DNA of 64,000 nucleotides from WHSV01 sp050694055 (GTDB lineage: Bacteria; Actinomycetota; CADDZG01; WHSQ01). Below are positions 57,823 to 64,000 of this stretch, piece by piece. The notes under the pieces were generated by a model. The model saw only the letters and a program-made list of their open reading frames with translations. It was not told the origin of the DNA and made no database searches. Position 1 is the first letter of the stretch, and each line of letters opens with the position of its first letter. The DNA is taken from contig JBOGWX010000108.1 in assembly GCA_050694055.1 (NCBI GenBank), positions 49,913-113,912 of the forward strand, written 5' to 3'. The translations under genes and the position numbers were made by a program.

Positions 57823-59511
57823 TTGGACACAGTCCCGCTCGTCAGGAAAGTGCTCCTCGGCGCAGCCGAGGCATCAATTGACGTCGCCGGAGCGGCGCTC
57901 CTGCCCGGAGCATGGCCCATTCTCAAACGCGCTCTGGAACCGGTCCTTCAGCGACTGAAAGAGCGGTTGGGCGGGGCTGATATCACTGAGAACCGTGCTC
58001 GGGCCGAGCAGGCCGTCGCGGAATTCGAGGCTGACGGTCACCTGCAAGAAGTGTTCCGCAGCACGCTTCTAGAACAGCTGGATTCATTAGTTGCTAGCGG
58101 ACAGACGATAGAAGCAGATGTCCAGAAGTTGATGCTGATCGCGGCCGGCGATCAAGAGCTGTTGGCTCAGCTCGCGGGAGGCATTGGGCGAATAGAGGAG
58201 CGGCTCGATGAGGGCGTGAAACTGAGCGATGAATCTATGGCCAGGCTCGCGGACGCCGTTTCACGGAGAGCCGAAAACAGTCGACGTGTGCGCGAACTGG
58301 CCTTGCGCGAAATGGGCCCGGTTGCAGAGCTCACCAAACGACAGGTTCACAGGCTCCAGGTAAGAGCCGTCGAGCTCGTGCAAGAGGGGGCCCTCGATCG
58401 GGCGATGGACGAGCTTGAAGAGGGACTCCTGTTGATTGCCGCATTGCTGAACGAAGCGCCCACCGACACTAGCCTTCGACTGCAGCTGGGCTTTCTCCAC
58501 AAGACGATCTCGCAGGTTCTCACGTCGGCCGGCCGACTAGATGAGGCGCAAAGCTACATCGAGCGAGCGGAGGATGTGTTTCGCTTCGTGAAGGATGACG
58601 TGTCAAGCGATCAGAAGAGTGCCCTTGACGTAGCCAACACGATTCACGGTCTGGGCAATGTGGATCAGGAGAGAGGTGATTTCGCCAGTGCCATCGAAAA
58701 GTACAAGTTGGCCACCGCCCTCTATCCCGATCACATGTACGCGTGGCATGACATCTTTGCGGCCAGCTTCGAACTGGCCCGACGAGGTCAAGTAGATCTG
58801 GACACGATGCGTCACGCTCTCACACAGCTGAGGACAACGGGCGAAGGCTCCCCCGGCCTTGGCAGACAACACATCGCTCGCCTAGAGGAAGCCCTGCATT
58901 GGGTTGAAATCGAGCAGGCCAAGCGACAAGAGCTCGACGAGTCCAAACACGAGCCACTCGTTCGATTAGCTCCGGAAAGGCTGGCAGCGGTGATCGCGGA
59001 GGCTGATGTGCGAGCCACTGCATTCAACCTCAATGTTGATGTCGTTAATGAGAGATCGAAGAGCGTCTCAGTCCGCCGCTTGGAGGCAACGGTAAAGACG
59101 CCCAACCGGGACCAAGTCAGATTCACGTGGAATGTCTTTTACGATTCGCAGTCATCGTCTCAACGCGAAGTGATGCGAGGAACCGGTGACCCCCGCGAGA
59201 TAGAGATCGGTCCCGGCAGCAAGGTGTCACTGGGGATTCAGTTCGCCGGGCCGGAAATGGACCCGCTGCAACTCTGGACGACGGGCGACTATGGGTTCGA
59301 ACTCGGTGCATCAGTCTTCGAATCCTCTGCAGAGGCCGAGCTGAGCTTCGGGGCGAGGTTTAGAGCGACCATGGGTACCTACGAAGGCGATCAGGTTAAG
59401 CATTGGACCAGCGCGCAAGCAGGAGATTGGGACCGTCTGGATGATCCAGACCGAGCGGTCGGGATTCCCTTGTTGATCGACAAGTCCTCCGTCGGCGCAA
59501 CCCTCGAGTAA
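57823..59511 (+). CDS. Orphan 562-residue helical/TPR protein with C-terminal beta domain
   Basis: 562 residues from TTG at 57823, directly after an in-frame TAG; a GTG 8 codons later is possible. The N-terminal 160 residues are helical with a hydrophobic patch (VAGAALLPGAWPILKRALEPVL) and amphipathic repeats, in a style seen in bacterial effector-associated or STAND-protein N-termini. Residues about 170-360 contain TPR-like pairs (GRLDEAQSYIERAEDVF, LGNVDQERGDFASAIEKYKLATALYPDHMYAWHDI). The C-terminal about 150 residues are beta-rich (VRFTWNVFYDSQ, SFGARFRATMGTYEG). I do not recognise the family. It looks accessory: lone, GC lower than neighbours, inserted between glnE and glnA2. Confidence 0.75.
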   Translation: MDTVPLVRKVLLGAAEASIDVAGAALLPGAWPILKRALEPVLQRLKERLGGADITENRARAEQAVAEFEADGHLQEVFRSTLLEQLDSLVASGQTIEADVQKLMLIAAGDQELLAQLAGGIGRIEERLDEGVKLSDESMARLADAVSRRAENSRRVRELALREMGPVAELTKRQVHRLQVRAVELVQEGALDRAMDELEEGLLLIAALLNEAPTDTSLRLQLGFLHKTISQVLTSAGRLDEAQSYIERAEDVFRFVKDDVSSDQKSALDVANTIHGLGNVDQERGDFASAIEKYKLATALYPDHMYAWHDIFAASFELARRGQVDLDTMRHALTQLRTTGEGSPGLGRQHIARLEEALHWVEIEQAKRQELDESKHEPLVRLAPERLAAVIAEADVRATAFNLNVDVVNERSKSVSVRRLEATVKTPNRDQVRFTWNVFYDSQSSSQREVMRGTGDPREIEIGPGSKVSLGIQFAGPEMDPLQLWTTGDYGFELGASVFESSAEAELSFGARFRATMGTYEGDQVKHWTSAQAGDWDRLDDPDRAVGIPLLIDKSSVGATLE

Positions 59512-59632
59512 GGGTTTCGCGTAATCGGCCCTGCATGCTAGGTCAAGTGGGCGGCGGTGCTCAGTTTAAGTTTAGCTTTCGCGCGGCGGCTCTGGTCAGA
59601 ACTCGAGAGAGCAGTGGTTCCGTTGGCGTAGC

Positions 59633-60979
59633 TCACAGGATCGGCAGGTAGCGATCCACCTCGTAGGGGCTCACGTAGCTCTTGTACTGGTTCCACTCCG
59701 CCCGCTTGTTCCGTAATAGGTACTCGAAGGTTTGCTCGCCGAGCGCCTCGGCCACTAGCTCTGATCGCTCCATCTCGCGCAGTGCCTCGTAGAGATCGTC
59801 GGGAAGCTGTCTGATGCCTCGGGCGCGCCGCTCCGACTCGTGCATCTCGTAGATGTTGTCGGTCGCCTCCGGCGGGAGCTCATAGCTCTGGTCGATCCCT
59901 TTCAGTCCCGCAGCGAGGATCACCGAGAAGGCTAGATAAGGGTTGCAGGCGGGATCGGGAGAGCGAATCTCGAGGCGCGTCGACTGCTCTTTGCGCGGCT
60001 TGTACATCGGCACGCGCACGAGCGCCGAGCGGTTGTGGCGACCCCAGCAGACGTAGGTCGGAGCTTCGGCAACCGGATAGCCCTTACCGGTCACCAGACG
60101 CTTGTACGAGTTGACCCACTGGTTCGTGATCAGGGTGATCTCGCGTGCGTGGTTGAGGATTCCGGCGATGAAGGCCTTACCGACCTTGCTGAGGTGATAC
60201 TCGTCGGTCGAGTCATAGAACGCATTCTGGTCGCCCTCGAACAGCGACAGATGCGTGTGCATACCCGAGCCCGGCAGGGCCGTTGACGGCTTCGGCATGA
60301 AGGTCGCGTACATGTCTCGCTTGGCGGCGAGCTCCTTGACGATGAGGCGGTAGGTCATGACCGAGTCGGCCATCGTCAGAGCGTCGGCATGACGCAGGTC
60401 GATCTCGTGCTGGCCCGGCGCCACCTCGTGGTGACTGAACTCGACCGGGATACCCATCTGCTCGAGGACGCTGATCGTGTCTCGCCGCAGATCCTGCGCC
60501 ACGTCGAGGGGCGTGAGGTCGAAGTATCCTCCGGCGTCGACCGGCGTCGGGTCCTCGATGCTCTTGAAGAGAAAGAACTCCATCTCGGGATGCACGTAGA
60601 AGGTGAACCCGCGCTCAGACGCCTTCTCGAGATTGCGCCTCAGAACGAAGCGCGGGTCGCCCCAGTAGGGACGCCCGTCCGGCGAGTGCACGTCGCAGAA
60701 CATGCGGGCGACGCCTCCATCCGAACGTTCGTCGTCCGCCGGCATGATCTGAAAAGTCCCGGCATCGGGACGGGCGAGCATGTCCGATTCCTGCACCCGC
60801 GCGAAGCCTTCGATCGCCGAACCGTCGAAGCCGATGCCCTCGGCGAAGGCCTGCTCGAGCTCCTCGGACGTCACGGCAAAGGATTTGAGGAATCCCAGCA
60901 CATCCGTGAACCAGAGCCACACCAGACGGATGCGGCGTTCCTCGACCGTGCGCAGAACGTAATCCTGTTGTCTCTCCAT
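59633..60979 (-). CDS. glnA2: Glutamine synthetase-family protein, GlnA2-like
   Basis: 448 residues from ATG at 60979; the frame extends upstream without family similarity. GS blocks: FDGSAIEGFARVQESDM, HPEMEFFLFKSI, EFSHHEVAPGQHEIDLR, PGSGMHTHLSLFEGD and NQWVNSYKRLV. The region matching the adenylylation loop reads NIYEMHESERRARGIRQLP, unlike NLYDLPPEE, so GlnE control is unlikely. Length matches actinobacterial GlnA2 (about 446). It makes glutamine or a gamma-glutamyl product of another amine. The glnA-glnE-glnA2 order is that of mycobacteria, interrupted here by three genes. Confidence 0.92.
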   Translation of the reverse strand: MERQQDYVLRTVEERRIRLVWLWFTDVLGFLKSFAVTSEELEQAFAEGIGFDGSAIEGFARVQESDMLARPDAGTFQIMPADDERSDGGVARMFCDVHSPDGRPYWGDPRFVLRRNLEKASERGFTFYVHPEMEFFLFKSIEDPTPVDAGGYFDLTPLDVAQDLRRDTISVLEQMGIPVEFSHHEVAPGQHEIDLRHADALTMADSVMTYRLIVKELAAKRDMYATFMPKPSTALPGSGMHTHLSLFEGDQNAFYDSTDEYHLSKVGKAFIAGILNHAREITLITNQWVNSYKRLVTGKGYPVAEAPTYVCWGRHNRSALVRVPMYKPRKEQSTRLEIRSPDPACNPYLAFSVILAAGLKGIDQSYELPPEATDNIYEMHESERRARGIRQLPDDLYEALREMERSELVAEALGEQTFEYLLRNKRAEWNQYKSYVSPYEVDRYLPIL

Positions 60980-61002
60980 GACCTGAAGCCTACGCCGGGC
61001 GG

Positions 61003-61018
61003 GTTTCAAGGGCGTTAA
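61003..61018 (-). promoter_or_regulatory. Possible GlnR site upstream of glnA2
   Basis: Minus-strand TTAAC-n6-GAAAC, matching gTnAc-n6-GaAAc except for the first base, 24 bases before the glnA2 ATG and 29 bases before nadE. Only one pair of boxes is present, so it is weaker than the glnA operator. Confidence 0.4.
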
Positions 61019-61046
61019 CTGCGCGGCCCTCTCGTAGGATGAGGCG

Positions 61047-62732
61047 GTGATTCGAGTCGCTCTCGGCCAGCTGAACTTCACCGTTGGAGACATCGACGGC
61101 AACGCGGCGCGCGCCGTCGATGCGATTGAACGGTCCCGCGAGCTCGGGGCTCAGGTGCTCGCCTTGCCCGAGCTGACGCTGACCGGCTACCCGCCCGAGG
61201 ATCTCGTTCTGAAATCCGGCTTCGTGCCCGAGAATCGTGTGGCTCTCGAGGAAGTGGCGACGCGCACCGGTGACCTGCTTGCCGTCATCGGCTTCGTGGA
61301 CGGCGATGAGGCCCACCTCTACAACGCCGCCGCAATCTGTCACTCCGGCGAGGTGAAGGCCGTCTATCGCAAGCAGCTTCTCCCAAACTACGGAGTGTTC
61401 GACGAACGTCGCTATTTCGAGCCGGGCGACAGGCACACTCTTATCGACACAGGCCACGGCGTGCTCGGTGTCTGTGTGTGTGAAGACATATGGTCGCCGT
61501 CGGGCCCGGCCATCTCTCAAGGAGACGCCGGCGCGCAGATCGTGCTCAACATCAACGCCTCACCGTTCCACAAAGGAAAACTGGACGAACGGGCCAAGAT
61601 GCTCGGCGAGCGGGCGCGCCGGTCCGCTGCTTCGATCGTCTACGTCAACCTCGTCGGGGGCCAGGACGAGCTGGTATTCGACGGTGGGTCACTGGTGATC
61701 GATCCCGAGGGCAACCTGCAGGCGCGCCTCCATCAGTTCGAGGAACGTCTCGAGGTCGTCGATGTGCCTCTGGGTGACGCGCGTTCGTCACCCAGCGACG
61801 CCGTCGACCGGATCGAGTTAACGCTGCCCGAGGCCGGCGGCACGTCCTCGGCAGCTCCCGTCACGGAGGTGCTCGACGAGGCTGAAGAGGTCTACCGCGC
61901 GCTGGAACTGGCGCTGAAGGACTACCTCCACAAGAACGACTTCACCACGGTGACGCTGGGACTGTCAGGAGGTATCGATTCGACGCTGGTCGCCTCGATC
62001 TGCATGGACGCGCTCGGTCCCGAAAAGGTTCTCGGTGTCGCGATGCCGAGCGAGTTCTCGACGCCGCACTCCCTCGATGACGCTCGGGAGCTTGCCGAAA
62101 ACCTCGGGATCAGACTCCTCACTATCCCGATCAAAGCCACTTACCACGCGTTTCTCGATGGTCTGCGGGACGTCTTTGGCGACGAGGAACCGGGACTGGC
62201 CGAGGAGAACCTGCAAGCCCGCATCCGAGGGACGCTGCTCATGACCATCTCCAACCGGTACGGGAACCTGGTCATCGCCACCGGTAACAAGTCCGAGAGC
62301 GCGGCCGGCTATACGACTCTCTATGGGGACATGGCGGGCGGCTTCTCGCTCATCCGCGATCTCTTTAAGCATGAGGTTTATGCGTTATGCCGCTGGCGCA
62401 ACACGGTGTCGCCCGTGATCCCCGAGAGCATCCTCAGCAAACCGCCCTCGGCCGAGCTCAGGCACGACCAGAGAGACGAGGACTCCCTGCCCCCGTACGA
62501 CCTGCTGGACGCCATCCTCGAGGCCTACATCGAGCGCGACGAGGGCATCGACGAGATAGTTGCGCGTGGATTCGACGAGGACGTGGTGCGCGAGGTCATC
62601 ACGCTCGTGGACCGGGCCGAGTACAAACGCCGTCAGGCCGCACCCGGTCCCAAGGTGACGGTCAAGTCGTTCGGTCGAGACCGGCGACTGCCCATCACGA
62701 ACCGCTGGCCCCCCCGGGCTCTCGAGAAGTGA
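61047..62732 (+). CDS. nadE: Glutamine-dependent NAD+ synthetase
   Basis: 561 residues from GTG at 61047 with GAGG upstream. The N-terminal nitrilase-type glutaminase has LALPELTLTGYPPEDLV (Glu42), VYRKQLLPNYGVFDERRYFEPG (Lys) and GVCVCEDIW (Cys). The C-terminal synthetase has LGLSGGIDSTLVAS (PP-loop) and ATGNKSESAAGYTTLYGDMAGGF. It converts nicotinate adenine dinucleotide to NAD+ using ammonia channelled from glutamine, which fits the glutamine-metabolism neighbourhood. It is divergent from glnA2 across 67 bases. Confidence 0.96.
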   Translation: MIRVALGQLNFTVGDIDGNAARAVDAIERSRELGAQVLALPELTLTGYPPEDLVLKSGFVPENRVALEEVATRTGDLLAVIGFVDGDEAHLYNAAAICHSGEVKAVYRKQLLPNYGVFDERRYFEPGDRHTLIDTGHGVLGVCVCEDIWSPSGPAISQGDAGAQIVLNINASPFHKGKLDERAKMLGERARRSAASIVYVNLVGGQDELVFDGGSLVIDPEGNLQARLHQFEERLEVVDVPLGDARSSPSDAVDRIELTLPEAGGTSSAAPVTEVLDEAEEVYRALELALKDYLHKNDFTTVTLGLSGGIDSTLVASICMDALGPEKVLGVAMPSEFSTPHSLDDARELAENLGIRLLTIPIKATYHAFLDGLRDVFGDEEPGLAEENLQARIRGTLLMTISNRYGNLVIATGNKSESAAGYTTLYGDMAGGFSLIRDLFKHEVYALCRWRNTVSPVIPESILSKPPSAELRHDQRDEDSLPPYDLLDAILEAYIERDEGIDEIVARGFDEDVVREVITLVDRAEYKRRQAAPGPKVTVKSFGRDRRLPITNRWPPRALEK

Positions 62733-62768
62733 TGGCGCTCTGCCCGTTCGGTAGGTCAACATAGGTAC

Positions 62769-63464
62769 ATGGCATCGACCCTGCTGTTCCTGTCGGATCT
62801 GACCGAGGATCTTCGTGACCTCGTGCCCGAGTTCCCCCTGGCCGGATTCCGGATGGTTCGGCGACCCCTCAAGACGACGGAATCCGACGACCTCATCCCG
62901 ATCCACCCAGACCTGCTGGTCATAGACGGCGTCGGTGACATCCAGGAGGGCGAACGAGCCGTCAGGCGCCTGGCGCTCGCCTGGGAGGCGGGCCTACCGC
63001 CCATGCTGGTGGTCGTGGATCAAGCCGGAATGGGCCGCTTTCGCTTCGAGTACGGCGCCGACGATTTCGTCATGGGCACGGCCACGATGGAGGAGATCGA
63101 AGCGCGCCTCGCGATGATCGATCGGCGCACGGGACGCGCCGATGATGCGACCGTGCTCAAGGTCGGCGACCTGACGGTCAACCCGGAGAACTACCAGGTC
63201 TACGTGCACGGCCGGCCGCTCGACCTCACTTACAAGGAGTTCGAGTTGCTCAAGTTCCTCGCCCAACGGCCGGGCCGTGTGTGCGACCGAGACATGCTCT
63301 TGCGCGAGGTGTGGGGCTATGACTACTACGGAGGCACGCGCACGGTAGACGTCCACATAAGGCGGCTCCGCGCAAAGTTGGGCCCCGAGCACGAGGCGCT
63401 GATAGGGACCATTCGCAACGTGGGTTACCGGCTCGTACCTCGGCCGCGAGACCGCGACCACTGA
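62769..63464 (+). CDS. glnR: Orphan OmpR-type regulator GlnR
   Basis: 231 residues. The receiver domain is atypical but keeps LLVIDGVGD, aligned with the GlnR Asp; the other acidic pocket residues are missing, as in phosphorylation-independent GlnR. The winged helix LDLTYKEFELLKFLAQRPGRVCDRDMLLREVWGYDYYGGTRTVDVHIRRLRAKLGPEHEALIGTIRNVGYRLV is nearly the Streptomyces GlnR sequence as I recall it. GlnR activates or represses glnA, amtB-glnK and other nitrogen genes. No kinase is nearby. Its operator is present upstream of glnA in this window. Confidence 0.9.
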   Translation: MASTLLFLSDLTEDLRDLVPEFPLAGFRMVRRPLKTTESDDLIPIHPDLLVIDGVGDIQEGERAVRRLALAWEAGLPPMLVVVDQAGMGRFRFEYGADDFVMGTATMEEIEARLAMIDRRTGRADDATVLKVGDLTVNPENYQVYVHGRPLDLTYKEFELLKFLAQRPGRVCDRDMLLREVWGYDYYGGTRTVDVHIRRLRAKLGPEHEALIGTIRNVGYRLVPRPRDRDH

Positions 63465-63474
63465 GCTCGCGGTC

Positions 63475-63822
63475 ATGACCACCATCGGCATCATCCTCGC
63501 CGTCATCTTTCTCGACGGCTGGTGGCGGGTTGCAGTCATCGGCGCTCTGCTTATCTTCGAGGGCATCGAAATATGGATCTGGCTGAGGTGGCGCAGGCGA
63601 CGCTCGATCACGGGGGCCGACACCATGGTGGGCGAGCACGGCTTGGTGACGGCCGACTGTCGTCCGAGCGGACAGGTCAAGCTCCGAGGGCAGTTGTGGA
63701 GCGCGACCTGTCCAGACGGAGCGGGTGCCGGCGAAAGCGTGGTGGTAACTGCGGTTCAGGGCGTGAGGCTGGAGGTAACGCGTACAGTGTTACCGAACAG
63801 AGAGGCGAAACCTTTACGCTGA
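63475..63822 (+). CDS. NfeD-like small membrane protein
   Basis: 115 residues, 10 bases after glnR. One or two hydrophobic spans (TIGIILAVIFLDG; VAVIGALLIFEGIEIWIWL) are followed by a basic stop-transfer (RWRRRRS) and a short OB-fold-like domain: MVGEHGLVTADCRPSGQVKLRGQLWSATC, GAGESVVVTAVQGVRLEVTR. This is the pattern of NfeD C-terminal domains, often partnered with stomatin/SPFH proteins, not seen here. Function unknown. Confidence 0.8.
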   Translation: MTTIGIILAVIFLDGWWRVAVIGALLIFEGIEIWIWLRWRRRRSITGADTMVGEHGLVTADCRPSGQVKLRGQLWSATCPDGAGAGESVVVTAVQGVRLEVTRTVLPNREAKPLR

Positions 63823-63927
63823 ACACAGCGCAGCCTGAGCGGCCACATACTCATCGACGCCAACATATGCAGGCGTTACGCCACTCAGCGAGAGTCCGCG
63901 CACCACGGCGTTAGTCTTTGCGCCGCA

Positions 63928-63999
63928 GGGCCCCTAGCTCATCAGGTAGAGCACCGGACTTTTAATCCGGCGGGCAGGGTTCGAGTCCCTGGGGGCCCA
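63928..63999 (+). tRNA. tRNA-Lys (anticodon TTT)
   Basis: Acceptor stem GGGCCCC (63928-63934) pairs with GGGGCCC (63992-63998), discriminator A63999. D-arm has AGCTC..GAGC, anticodon stem CCGGA/TCCGG frames loop CTTTTAA with anticodon TTT, and the T-arm CAGGG-TTCGAGT-CCCTG is intact. A C follows at the window edge, so CCA may be encoded. Confidence 0.97.
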
Positions 64000-64000
64000 C

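Overview
The window is high-GC DNA that reads as a chromosome segment of an actinomycete (Actinomycetota), probably a deep-branching, non-model lineage. Support comes from the actinobacterial ribosomal protein bS22, an MshA-like glycosyltransferase, a MarP-like CvpA/protease, the orphan regulator GlnR with a GlnR-type operator, an RsiG-like anti-sigma factor, and the glnA-glnE-glnA2 cluster. No rRNA, insertion sequence, prophage or CRISPR array was seen. There is one tRNA (Lys, UUU) at the right edge.

Left part (1-20.4 kb): genes I recall as neighbours in the mycobacterial Rv0474-Rv0501 region appear here in expanded form. They are an XRE regulator, an HbhA-like protein, an MshA-like glycosyltransferase, proC, an excisionase-type HTH protein, bS22 and a GalE2-like epimerase. 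Interleaved are a Clp1-type kinase, a SAM hydrolase, a GGDEF/HD-GYP protein, a MarP-like protease, an AcuC-like deacetylase with a frameshifted GNAT acetyltransferase upstream, a proline dehydrogenase and a 1.5-kaa secreted M4 metalloprotease with cadherin-like repeats.

Middle part (20.6-31.4 kb): a disordered membrane-anchored protein, an RsiG-like protein with two c-di-GMP-type signatures, a BKACE enzyme, an M23 peptidase, a DtxR regulator, three acyl-CoA dehydrogenases (one apparently starting at ATT), a TlpA-like lipoprotein with an in-frame TGA at its first active-site cysteine (probable selenoprotein), a Nudix hydrolase and a cobalamin adenosyltransferase.

Nucleoside block (31.6-44.1 kb): a BMP-type nucleoside ABC importer runs directly into cytidine deaminase, thymidine phosphorylase and purine nucleoside phosphorylase. 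On the opposite strand, Mrp, DeoC and two aldehyde dehydrogenases (one catalytic, one truncated) could carry the deoxyribose part to acetate.

Right part (44-64 kb): an HD-GYP response regulator diverges from two tandem micro-ORFs that encode the same 25-residue hydrophobic peptide and differ only at synonymous sites; a NarL-type two-component system follows. Then comes a nitrogen-control district: a four-element GlnR operator, glnA, glnE, glnA2, nadE and glnR. Between glnE and glnA2 lie two NlpC/P60 genes and an orphan 562-residue helical/TPR protein.

The most unusual signals are the probable UxxC selenoprotein (27453-27992), the twin micropeptide genes beside a sensor kinase (48853-49077), and the RsiG-like protein with His in place of Gln in both signatures (21729-22268).
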